Shown here piece by piece: positions 53,682 through 64,000 of a stretch of DNA of 64,000 nucleotides; within the stretch, counting starts at the first letter, position 1; each line of letters opens with the position of its first letter. Below the pieces are notes generated by a model. The model ran no database searches, had not been told where the DNA came from, and saw nothing but the letters and a program-made list of their open reading frames with translations. Origin of the DNA: Margaritifera margaritifera (taxonomy: Eukaryota > Mollusca > Bivalvia > Unionida > Margaritiferidae); NCBI GenBank assembly GCA_029931535.1, contig JAQPZY010001688.1, positions 2,783,001-2,847,000 of the forward strand. The letters run 5' to 3'. Made by a program: the position numbers and the translations under genes.

Positions 53682-54225
53682 TCTTTGTTAAAGTAGTGGT
53701 TCTAATGGCTGCAGTAAAGGTCTGTCTAGATGTTTACCATTTGTTGGTATTCATTTATTTTCTTCTTTTGTCCAGCTTAAATACTTAAGGAAGTTACTTC
53801 CACCTTCAGTCGCTATAGAGATGGGTGCTAACATCTTATTTGGACTACCCTTTTTAGAAATGTAGAAATTTGTATGTTTTTTGTGAGCCAATTTCTTAGT
53901 AATTTAATGATTTCACTCAATTTTTTAAAAACAAAAGAGGCTTATTTGATATTGCATAACATCTGTGATAAAGTGTCACGTTTAATGAATTGTTGGTATT
54001 CATCCACAAAAGCTGTAGATACTGGAGTTCACTTAGGAGATCCCTCATTAGAAACGTTATTATCAGTGATAGACTTTTCAACTGTTGCATCCATTATTTG
54101 TTCCACATAACTATCTTCGTTGGAAACAGGATTATCAAATGTCTCTTTACCTCCTTGTGGGTTGGAATGTAGAATAGGACCAGTGTGTCCTCCTACATGT
54201 TGTAAGTGGTGACTACTGGAGGCAA

Positions 54226-54420
54226 GGGTCGTAGTGGCTCAGTGGTTAGTGTGCTGGACTCGAAATTGAAAGGGTGTTGGCTTGAATCCGACCATTGGAT
54301 CAGACCAAGTTGGATACCATGGTGTGTCCTTGGGCAAGGCACTTTACTCCAATTGCCTCAGCACTAAATAACCCATTTGTGTTGCTGTGCCGTAAAATAC
54401 CAAACCAGACCAAATGTCGA
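54226..54420 (+). mobile_element. tRNA-derived SINE
   Basis: The head has GTAGTGGCTCAGTGGTTAGT (A box) and GGCTTGAATCCGACC (B box). The body includes TGTCCTTGGGCAAGGCACTT, a word common in animal SINE bodies. The tail is near CAAACCAGACCAAATG. It is not a functional tRNA. Confidence 0.78.
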
Positions 54421-55059
54421 ATCAAAATAATCTCCACCACATTTTGCCATTTTCTTCGCTATTTAAATGAATTGTAACCTTCTTGGAAAATAATTGGGTT
54501 TTACAGAAGACCAAAATAGTAGCTTTATATTCCTTGAATGTGAAAAATACAAACGAGTCGAAAAAAATTTGAATAGCAAATGGGACATACCAAATAGATA
54601 ACTGTTAAAACTAAACTGTCGTGGATTTGTGAAAAAAAATGGATGAAAAACAAAATCACGAAAACCTTAAGATCTTTGTCAATGCGAGATCAGCTAAAAT
54701 ATCCAAGTCGTCAGATGTCGTCATCCTAGCAGCAGCATCTCTGATGAGTAAATTTCTTCCCGTAGATGATTTGAATGAATTAAAGACAGTTGGAAGAAGA
54801 TTATATGACATCAAATATCAGATACTTCCCTGGGTTTTTAGAATTATGGTTCGGATTTCCTCTCAGCATTGCATGCTAGCTTCGTAGCATTTAAGCACAT
54901 ACATTTTGTTTCCCTTTTGACCGCAATTATAACAACTCATGCTGGAGTGTCTGCCTATCACGTAGTTAAGTCTTTAAGGGAAAGAACGTAGGAACAAAAC
55001 GGGCTAAAACATTTGATCAAACATCTCATCTATAATAAAGTTAGCAATATTTTAAACCT

Positions 55060-55330
55060 TTTTAGCTCAATTGGTCCTAGACAAGAAAAGTTTATGGGAT
55101 GGTCTGTTGTCCATCGTCTGTCATCCGTCCGTCCATTAGCACAAGTTTGTTGTCGCTACTCTTCATAAACTACTTGGAGGATTGACATGAAACTGTACAC
55201 ACACATTCGTCCCAAATGAAAATGGTACTGCTCGGACGTCCAATATGGCCACCATAGCAGCCATCTTGAAAATTTTGTTATCGCTACTCCTCCTGAATGG
55301 AAGGTCGTATCAACATTGGGTTTTCACTAA
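55060..55330. repeat. Dispersed repeat with CCGTCCGTCC core
   Basis: A stretch with CATCCGTCCGTCC and two near-repeats of TTGTTATCGCTACTC / TTGTTGTCGCTACTC. It looks like part of a dispersed non-coding repeat family. Confidence 0.5.
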
Positions 55331-55439
55331 AATAATGAAGTCCAACAAATTGATCAAGAAATAAACAAAGCTAATGGATTATTTTAGCACCAGTCACAGG
55401 AATAACAAGATCACCGCTAACACCAATACTTTTTCATAG

Positions 55440-56210
55440 TTACAGAAGAAGAATGATTTAACCGAAATAACCAAAATGATAGAGGACAATAAAAACATAC
55501 ATGTGAATGAAATTATAATAACAACTATGAAATCGCCCAACCATATATTTATTACTAATTTAATCGATAAAATCAAAATGTTAAAGAATCAAACTTTACC
55601 AGATCTTAGGGATGAGTTTATTGTTGGAATACAACAACCAAAATCTGACACTAGAGAGAACTAAATAATATCGGTATGGAACATGGTAGTATTGACGAAA
55701 TAGACAAAAGGATTAAACGCATGAGAAAAGATTTAAATGATTTAGAACAAACGTTTACAACGGAAACATGCATTTAAAACAGAAATGGGTAAAAAAATAA
55801 TCTTGCACTTAGTGGCAGCATTGATTCAATAAAAGCCAAAATAAAGAAAACACGGAGACATTAAAACCTGAATTAAATAAAGAAACGGGTACACAGATTT
55901 CGCATTTAGTGCTAGAATGAATGAATTAAAACAGGAACTTTATAAATATAAACAGGAGTTGGACGACACAACCAAACCAATACATGGATGCATAATGCTT
56001 TACGACTTTCGCATTGTTCCGTCTTTTGACTATCTGGATGGAATTCAACTTTTTATACAACAAGGAAAAAAAATTCATCGGTAAAGAATTATTTGAATCT
56101 GGCAGTATTCGTGTAGAAGAAAAATGGTTTGTGAGATATTTTTAAGGTTGAAATTACACCTCAGACAATATTGAACGATACTCCAATAAACTTCACCGAA
56201 ATCAAACTGC
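55440..56210 (+). pseudogene. Decayed coiled-coil plus beta-rich ORF, unknown
   Basis: Consecutive frames give helical charged segments (NDLTEITKMIEDNKNI, MNELKQELYKYKQELDD) then a beta-rich end (YDFRIVPSFDYLDGIQLFI, VEITPQTILNDTPINFTEIK). A stop and AATAAA-rich tail follow near 56210-56260. At least three frame breaks. The fibre-like stalk-plus-head layout is suggestive but not diagnostic. Confidence 0.4.
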
Positions 56211-56419
56211 GAACAGTTTATTTTTTTCAATAATATTTAATTAAAATAAATAAAACCGGTTTGTATACAGTTTTAATCAACCTGTACATTGAGCTGACTG
56301 TAATACTCATTTGCTTTAGTTTTACATTGGACTAGAAGGAAACGATTCAAAGACCCTAAAACCCATTCTGCTATAGCTAAAATCAAACCTGGAAGCAGTA
56401 TTACAATTTCTTGCCATTA

Positions 56420-56672
56420 AATGGCGTTAGCACAAAATGACAACAGCAGCGGGACAGTAGGTAGCGGTTTAGGGCAGAGTTCAATTAAAACAGAGCAAAG
56501 GCACTCGACTACCTGAATGACAGATTGAGAGAACAAGGTTTGGCTTCTCAGTGGCTGAATAATTTCGATAATGCTTTTACTCTGTATTTTTGTACTCCTC
56601 TTGATCTTACTTTAGAGAGAAATAGACAACCTAAACTCGGTTTGTTGTACCAATCTTCTGATGAGCAGGTAA
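56420..56672 (+). pseudogene. Gene fragment MALAQND..QSSDEQ, unknown
   Basis: ATG 56420 opens MALAQNDNSSGTVGSGLGQS. After a frame change a well-formed segment LDYLNDRLREQGLASQWLNN and FTLYFCTPLDLTLERNRQPK follows, ending at CAG|GTAAAT, a possible splice donor at 56672. It could be a host exon or part of the same decayed element as 55440-56210. Confidence 0.35.
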
Positions 56673-57224
56673 ATTATGAATATGTATTTATTGCCCTTTT
56701 AATTGGTGTTTGTTTTTGTTTTGATGTCGGTTAAATAACAAAGTTGGTAACGTATGGTAAATGCATAACTCCTTACAAGCAAGAGAAAACAATACAAGGT
56801 ATGAAACATTTTAATCCAACACATCATTGTATTAGACACACCTAAAATTTACTAGTGGCAATACCAAAATTAGGGCCTAATCTCATAAATGTACCTAGAT
56901 AGTTTTTTTTTATATTCTTTCATACAAAGGTGAAAAGATATAGTAAGAATTTAGTGGTAAACAATTTAAAGAGTGTTGCTTGTTAATGACATAACCATTT
57001 GTTATAATAGTGACTTTCTTTTCAAGTTGAATGACTACAACATTTTTATGACGTATACAGAGTTTTGGCTACCAGCATCGGTGAAAACAAACAGAACAGA
57101 GGAAGGTTCATGAAAGATAAATTGAAAAATTTAAGATCAGAGGTGCGTGATGCACAAAAACAAAAAAAAAAAAAAAAAAAACTGGTATAAAAGCTATTCA
57201 GTTTGCAGTGTATGGTAAAATAAA
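56673..57224. other. No gene recognised
   Basis: AT-rich, with an A20-like run near 57162-57181. Confidence 0.5.
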
Positions 57225-57640
57225 AAGTTTAGAATACCACTTGACTTCTAGATACAGGCATATCTGTATCCATTGTTTAGGCCTACTCAGACGCTGTCTG
57301 GACAACTGTAATAAAAAGGTTAAGTAGAAGGCCTACCGTACACTGTTACGGTCTCATTTGGGATATTTATCTTTAGATTGGGACCCACTCTCAAAATTAC
57401 AGATTCATGAAATTTATCATTTTCAGAGAAGAGCATTTCGTTCTCCTTTTTTGGCAATTATCGGAGATGTGCAAGTGCGACTAAGATTTCGAAATTGCTC
57501 CAATGATAATCCCTTTCAACCCATAGGACAGAAAGAAGACTTATTACAATCTACAGTTTTACATTACAAAACTGCAGTTGAACGTCCTCTGTGTGTCGAA
57601 GAGAAACATCGAGTTAACAGACAAAACTCCAGCTCTTAAT
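57225..57640 (+). pseudogene. Decayed LINE reverse-transcriptase C-terminus
   Basis: The words LRRCLDNCNKKVK, TLLRSHLGYLSLDWDPLSKL and IYHFQRRAFR match the end of CR1/jockey-type reverse transcriptases (relatives read LVRPxLEYASxVWDP..LExVQRRAxRF). One stop interrupts it. Only the 3' end of an element is present. Confidence 0.6.
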
Positions 57641-58014
57641 ATCTTCCCATTTACTAACGAAATTATCTCCAAACAGTGAAGCATCGAAATTATAAAAACC
57701 ATTAATATTCAATGTTGCTTGTGTCACGGGACGCGATATCTATACAAGGACCCTGTCCAGAACAGAAGAAAAAGTAGATTCAGGTAAGCAGTACACACAT
57801 ATTTTTACTCATTTCAGCAACAATCCTGTATTGCCTTATGCTTGATTGCTTTGATGGTATTTGCAATTATATATGCCATACATGTTGGAATTATGTAAAA
57901 TAAGAGGAACATATATCAGATAAACCGAACAGAAACAATGTAAAGAAAATTGTGACAGATGTATAACAGGTGAGTTACATATATACTGGGTCTAGTATTA
58001 TGCATTCTAGTCTC

Positions 58015-58017
<3 letters not shown>
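57641..58017. other. No gene recognised
   Basis: A short non-coding stretch before a microsatellite. Confidence 0.5.

Positions 58018-58080
<63 letters not shown>
58018..58080. repeat. (TA)n microsatellite
   Basis: About 31 uninterrupted TA units. Confidence 0.97.
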
Positions 58081-58084
<4 letters not shown>

Positions 58085-60149
58085 AATAACTTTGATCTTA
58101 TTATACATACATACATAGATACAAGACTAAATGGCATTATCAAACAATTAATATATAAATATTTTATCGACTTGAACTACATAAATTGTAATCATGAATT
58201 ACAAAATACAAAAGAGCTACTTAAAAAGATATACCTAAAATTCATACATGGTCCAAATGGATTCGATAAACTGCCTTGTGTACGGGCAAATCATTTGCAG
58301 AGGGATCAAAATGAAACCATCCCCCACTCATGTGGCGAAAGTGTGCGGCATTTACAACATATCTTTTGAATTGCTGCAGAGTCAACTCATTGATACTTTA
58401 TTGCATACAAAATCTAATACTTCCTTAGCAATAAAAAAAAAGAAAAGAAAGAACACCCCTCCACCTCCCCCCCCCCAAAAAAACAACAAACAACAAAAAA
58501 ACAAAAACACTTCGTTATTCATCAACAAGTATACGGTACTTGGCTAGGGGTCTCCTCTAATGATTGATACTAACTGGTATCATTTTCTTAAACTTTATGA
58601 TTGAAAATTAAATCTTACAATAGTGTTTCGAGGAAAAAGAAAATATTTTTTATATTAAGAAGAACATGATTCGTTGAGGTTCTCATTGTTACGTACATCT
58701 AAAATATGCTAAATTTATAACAGTCATTTAATTGTTTATGTTATAAATCTGGGTGATTTGAACTCCTCTTTTGTTATTGGAGATAAATTCAGTCAATCTC
58801 ACTATGTAATGACACGTGTGGCAAATGGACATTATTATAAGAAACTTATTTAAATCAGGTTTTTCTCTTCCCCTCCTCTCTCTTTGCCCCCCCCCCCCCC
58901 TCCGCCACCCCATGGCTTTTGTTCATTAGATCTGTATTCTCTTTCTGAATCTAATCTTTAATATAATAATAATAATAATACTAATAATAATCCGATTAAT
59001 GATAATTGGATTTTATGCAGCATATACAAGATAAGTATTGTATATTCTGGAAAACACTTACTATCTTACATGTAAAACACTTTGTGTTGCTGAATTAATG
59101 GTGTAATGGAGGTAACCCAGTGTACAATGTACAATATAAGCTTCTGCAGTTGTGGCCCTGTTACAAATAGACTTTGGTTGATTCATACCCAGTTTCCAGT
59201 AACATGTGAAAGACGTTAGACATTTCTCACCCACCTATCCCATATAAGTATAAATTACATTTTTCTTTGCTTCCGTGAAACCTTGTTTGCTGTTTGTTTC
59301 TATTTGCTAATTTCACTCAGCTTTCACACAAAGTTGAGGAGGAGATTGAAACTTTGAGTTGCAGAATGGGACGGTGCAGTTTGGGCTGAAGGGGACCACA
59401 TCAGCTGAACCTTGTAGTGGTGTATATACATGAACATACATTCCCAGACATTTCTGAGCGATTACAAAAAAAAAGAAGTCTGAAATAAGACCGGCTTTAG
59501 CTGATGGTAATGAGATACAGCTGGAAGCAGTTAGATTTTAAATTAAATGTTGACATTGCTCCGCATTGATTACTCCCAGAACTCTACAGTCAGAACAGTT
59601 ATCAGCGTGTACATGCATCAGTTTAGTTGCAAATTTCCTGGTGTACTTAAGTTCATAAATAATTTGTCGAGGCTTGGGGGATCCTGATTATGAAGGGTGT
59701 ATACCCACTGGAATTAGTTTGATTCAGGGAGACAACTATGGGCTGTGGAACTCAACTGGTTTGTGCCAAAATATAACCATACCTATTGTGCATTGGAGGG
59801 TACGAGTGATGTGGAAAAAAAAAACGGGTCTACTCTTGTCACCAGAGAGGACCACTCTTCCTCCGGTACCGATGGGGAGTTTGTCTAACGATATAAATAT
59901 TAAGAAAGAATAACCGATGAGATAGGTGTTTTGGGCGGACATGGGTAATCAAACCCGTGGGGCCTTGGCGGACTGGCAATCTTTGGTACCAAAGGGACGC
60001 TGGCATGCCTGGTTTACCTTAATGTAGGCTGGATCTACAGTATTAAACTACTGGGTTTTATGGGTGGCCGTATTTACATATAGTCAATTAAATACAGATA
60101 TTTTTGTTGTTGTTGTTTTGTTGTTGTTTTGTTTTGTTCTTTGTTTGTT
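58081..60149. other. Intergenic, no gene recognised
   Basis: Contains poly-A and poly-C tracts near 58430-58500 and 58885-58905, and an (AAT)n run at 58965-58990. Short ORFs cross low-complexity sequence and are not supported. Confidence 0.5.
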
Positions 60150-60475
60150 AGAGAGAGCTCTAAAAATAACTTAGAGAGTTCTACAGTTGAATTAGAGAGC
60201 TCTGTATATCAATTATATAGTTCTGTAGATCAATTAGAAACCTCTCTAATTCAATTACTGTCCTCATTTAATATTTGTTGATGTCTCTAATTCAATTGGA
60301 AACCTCTACATAATAAAATTGGAGAGATTATTAATTCAGTTGTTGATCTCTCTAATTGAATTAGAAACCTCTCAAATGCGACATTGGTTCAACCTATCTA
60401 TACATCAAAAAAAGAGGTCTTTAATTTAATTAGAGACCTCTTCAACTCAGTTACAGAGCTGTCTTATTCATTTGA
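60150..60475. repeat. AATTAGAGAGxTCT-type degenerate repeat cluster, copy 1
   Basis: Many copies of words such as AATTAGAGAGCTCT, TCTCTAATTCAATT and AATTAGAGACCTC in both orientations, roughly every 20-30 bp. A second cluster occurs at 62500-62820. Confidence 0.75.
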
Positions 60476-60783
60476 AGAGGTTTCAAAATAGTGTTTCCAG
60501 GCATCCAAGCCCAACTTTCTTAAAATGAAATAATAACTTCTCTCTTGATCAAGTTTTGTCGCGCTTTAGTGTACATGCATGCGTAGCTTTACGTAATCGC
60601 TATAAACAAAATGGCCGCACAACAAGAAACAAATCGGGAGACCAATACTGCAGATATATGACATCTTGGGTCTGAAACTGAAGGAAATCAACCTGTTAAA
60701 TAGAATTAGCTGTATGTGAAGTAGGGCATCAGGGAATGCAGAACAAATGACAGACATAATCATGTAAAACCCAGACTATAGAT

Positions 60784-60894
60784 AAGGGATGTCAAACTCA
60801 TTTGCTATGGTGGGCCAGATTTGAGATATAAATAATAATAATAATAATAAATAATGAGTCTGGCGGCCCGCGGGCCGTATTTTTGACACCCCTG
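60784..60894. mobile_element. hAT-type MITE (111 bp)
   Basis: Ends are inverted: AAGGGATGTCAAACTC on the left, TTTTTGACACCCCTG on the right. The interior has GGGCCAGATTTGAG and GCGGCCCGCGGGCCG around an (AAT)n run. Ends like these are typical of hAT non-autonomous elements. Flanking 8-mers CTATAGAT and CTAATGAT match at six of eight, fitting an aged 8-bp hAT duplication. Confidence 0.7.
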
Positions 60895-60902
60895 CTAATG
60901 AT

Positions 60903-61526
60903 AGAGGTTTTGATATTTTTAGCAACGGTGGCAATATTTGATGGCAGATTGGCACCATTTGTACAAACTTGATAGCTCTTTATGCCAGAAATCTCACAGC
61001 CAAGTTTGGTTGAAACTGGCTCAGTTGTTTTTTTGTTTTAGAAGTAAACCAACAAATGTTGATAGATGACCGGCGACTGACACACGGCCAGTAGTAGTGT
61101 AAATGTACTTATTTTAGCGCATATGTAAAATCTGCATTATTTTGACGCCATTATAATTTAATGCCAATAAAATGATTTTCTGACACAAACTACAGCTTGA
61201 TAAAATCTGAGCGCTGTATATAATTAGCGCACTGAAGATCAGCTCGAAAGCGCTAAGATTTCCACTGAAATCTGTACCTTTAAAGTGTTTAATTCTTACA
61301 GGGATACTTTGAATTAAGAAAAGTTTCTTTGAAGTTATAACTGGCAGTAGACTGAAAACTGACATCATTACACATATTTCTAAAACATACCTGCCAATAT
61401 TGATAGTTGAATGTGAAGACTGTAATCTCGGTTTTCATGAGTATTACACCGATCCTTGCAAAACTGAGAGTAAATTAATTTAATTCTATATATTTGTCAC
61501 GTTTGTTCTTCTCTTGCAATCAAAAG

Positions 61527-61568
<42 letters not shown>

Positions 61569-61711
61569 CGTGGGCTATCTTGTTATGTTCTTTGAAACTT
61601 ACTACCTGTACCATTTGAGATTTTATTATTGGACTCAATGTTTATGCATGGAATAATCATACTCTGATTAAACACACTTAATGAGCAATTTACATACACT
61701 GAATACTACTG

Positions 61712-61753
<42 letters not shown>

Positions 61754-62499
61754 CTGCAGCACACTCTCTCAAGGATTATGTGCAGTTGTCCATCTGTTCA
61801 TGTTAGTTAGCGAAGAAAGGCTCAACGTATAATGGTAAAAAGGAAAGTATGATAGCGTTAAATGTTCAAATTAGGGGTGGGAGGAGAGAGAGACAGAGAG
61901 AATTTAAAAAAAAATTTAATAAGATGATACAAATCCCCAAACTGTTAAATTGAAGGAATCTTGTTCAGGCAAGACCGCGATATTTTCTGGGTGTTTGTTC
62001 CACTATACATGGCCAGAGGAAGAATGGAATATTTATAATAAATGGCCGCTGTCCGAATCTGAACAAATGAAAGGGTGTGTATGTGTCTGGTAATTGCAGT
62101 CAGTTGGCTTGTATAAGGTGGTAGAGGAATATCCGCAAGTTTGTGTACAATTCGATCGAACATGACCTGATTTCTTTTGCATATTTGCTGACACTAACAT
62201 ATAGGTATATTTTATATCAGATATTTGTTATGTCCAGTCAGGGATTTAATCCAATTTTAGTGTTTATTTTATGTCTATATTATTTAATTCACAAGTCTGT
62301 ATATATTCATTATTGATATTTAATTATTTAGCATTTCATTGCTGTATAAATTTATATTTCCAATATATTTCTGAACCGGTTTGTTACTATTGCGACACTC
62401 ATTGAAGTCATTTGAAGTGAACACCAGAAACGTCGCATAAATACCCGAGGTATTCCGATGATGGGGAGGGAGAAATTGCTGTTCGACGACAACACTAAG
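60903..62499. other. Intergenic with GT and AT microsatellites
   Basis: (GT)n at 61531-61560 followed by CGCGCG, and (AT)n at about 61714-61750. No gene recognised. Confidence 0.6.
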
Positions 62500-62665
62500 G
62501 ATAGAGCTCAAAAGCTAATTAGAGATATCTCTAATTCTGTTATACTGGTATCTAATTCTATTACAGAGGTGTACAATTCAATTATAGAGGTCCACAATTC
62601 AGAAAAAAATACTGCGACCAATAATTAAATTAAAGAGGTCTCAAATTGATCTATAGAGGTCAAAA

Positions 62666-62737
<72 letters not shown>

Positions 62738-62820
62738 TTAAATTGTAGAGCTATCTAATTTATTTGGACAGCTCTCTGGAAAGATAGAGAGCTCTCTATT
62801 GAATTGAATATATCTAAGTA
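62500..62820. repeat. AATTAGAGAGxTCT-type degenerate repeat cluster, copy 2
   Basis: Same word family as at 60150-60475, here split by a (TA)n microsatellite at about 62670-62731. Confidence 0.75.
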
Positions 62821-62952
62821 CGGTCGCTCATAGGTTTCCTCGAGCTGTGGTCGGATTATCCCACTACTTGCATTTGTGTTGTTATTTCAGAAAAAAATAC
62901 TAGTAGTGGTCTTATACTAGGTATGTTGTTGTTGTTGTTATTATTATTATTA

Positions 62953-62984
<32 letters not shown>

Positions 62985-64000
62985 GTACCATTCATTATCA
63001 TCGTCATCATCATCATTATCATCATCATCAAGTAATGTTCAAGGTGATGATGATGTTCATAACAAAAGTAATGACAGAAGAAATAATAATATCATCATCA
63101 TCATCATCATAGATGATGCTTACGATGATAATATTATTAAAAAAATAGAATATATGAGTGAGAGTTTTTCTTCTTCAGTTAATCACCATCATTATTTATT
63201 TATTATTTTATGGCATTGCACATATATAGATGAATGGAAAACACACTTCTGAATACATGCATTTAAACTTTTTCTATAACAGTTGTTGAGACAATCGTGT
63301 AATTTGATAAAATTACGAAAATGGCCCTTTTAAATAAAAAATTAAAGCAATTGTCTCACCTGCGTAGGCATGGTGAAATCAAATAGTTACATTTCTGGCG
63401 GTGTTAGCGACGGCCGCGTGAACAACGTTAAAGTTTTGTGCTAAAGTTTTTGAAAGTCAGAAACAGTGGTTATGATGACAAGCACACGGACGCAGGTGAG
63501 ACACCGGGTTCTGCGGAACTTGTTAGACTGTTTGGCCGAGTATTCTGCGAAAGAGCTTCATAATGCAGATGCAGTGCCCTTGATTGTATTTTATACAGAT
63601 GCAGAACGATTACATCCTTATGTTTAAGTGATTACTGACACTTGAGGTCACAAAAGTTCCCCCAGGGCAAAAGTCAGCGTAACAAACTTCCATCTACTGA
63701 GAGTCGAGGTGGGTCAGGTGACCGATACTTATCACATACATATTGCGCAGAAATATTCGTGACAATGCTCAACTAAACGTTGAAGAACAAGCATTAAACA
63801 TTTATTGTCATTTCATGATTGTATGATCCTCATTATTCTTGCCAAACTTCATTAAACATAGTTTTGCATATTTTTGTTTACATAAAGATGGCCCGCCATA
63901 AACGTTTGAAGTTGATATTGATTATATTAAATTTACACGGATGACGAATGCTGTTGCCTCGCTCTGAAACTTGGAAGGTATATCCACATAGTCTGTGTAT
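62821..64000. other. Window end: trinucleotide microsatellites, no gene
   Basis: (TTA)n at about 62937-62985 and (ATC)n at about 62998-63030 and 63091-63110. Beyond 63200 I see no gene; the GC-richer stretch around 63400-63540 could be near an exon or promoter but nothing can be supported. Confidence 0.55.

Noticed and set aside
54226..54310. Possible tRNA gene (A and B box present)
   Set aside because: Stems do not pair into a cloverleaf as far as I can fold by eye, and a SINE body follows directly.
58441..58505. Lys/Pro-rich ORF segment at 58248-58547
   Set aside because: Created by poly-A and poly-C tracts; low-complexity artefact.

Overview
The window looks like animal (metazoan) nuclear DNA carrying an integrated Polinton/Maverick element, a virus-like giant transposon related to adintoviruses. 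The host is probably an invertebrate. Long introns, tRNA-derived SINEs, a decayed LINE, pogo-like and hAT-like fragments, and dispersed repeats built around a CAAGGTCAAGGTCA motif suggest a mollusc or another lophotrochozoan; that placement is inference. Two things are firmly identifiable: the Polinton (2025-22967) and a complete host gene for ribosomal protein eS26 (RPS26), whose four exons spread over about 25 kb (23.6-48.8 kb).

Polinton (20.9 kb). It has 260-bp terminal inverted repeats starting AGTAGTAGGG, each with four copies of a 37-bp repeat, and a 6-bp target-site duplication with one mismatch (CACATA/CACATT). The core is canonical: protein-primed family B DNA polymerase, FtsK/HerA-type packaging ATPase, DDE integrase with chromodomain, a small two-helix membrane protein, penton-like minor capsid protein, pX/pVI-like basic protein, double-jelly-roll major capsid protein and adenain-like protease. 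Several small conserved Polinton proteins of unknown function are also present. Cargo includes two adjacent single-BIR (IAP-like) genes, a frame-broken cluster with F-box-like LPxELxERI repeats, a C-terminally anchored membrane protein and a two-knuckle CCHC protein.

The most unusual signal is at the ends. Five small genes near the termini each finish with a 16-nt stem-loop of histone-mRNA type (GGTCCT-NNNN-AGGRCC), followed by a purine-rich element such as CAAGAAAGA that resembles the U7 snRNA target. Two of these stem-loops lie inside the inverted repeats. Several of the same genes share an upstream element (ATGTTTTCCWTCRCGTMCGC) with a TATA box close behind. The central structural genes instead use TATAAAA boxes about 55-60 bp before the ATG, with occasional AATAAA signals. 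This suggests two expression classes, with the terminal genes coupled to the host's replication-dependent histone mRNA pathway (inference).

The element is recently active-looking but broken. ATPase, integrase, penton and protease are intact. The polymerase, major capsid protein and several small genes carry single-base frameshifts, many at A or T homopolymers, or in-frame stops.

Flanks. The left flank holds a fossil of a different B-family polymerase (about 0.6-1.1 kb) and CATGTTAAA-type repeats that continue on the right of the insertion. RPS26 exon 1 probably lies only about 0.65 kb right of the Polinton. Its second intron contains a five-unit 1.0-1.5 kb tandem array, a decayed pogo/Tigger transposase and a threefold repeat of the exon-3 acceptor. 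From 49 to 64 kb there is no intact gene, only decayed ORFs, a SINE, a LINE fragment, a hAT-type MITE and microsatellites.
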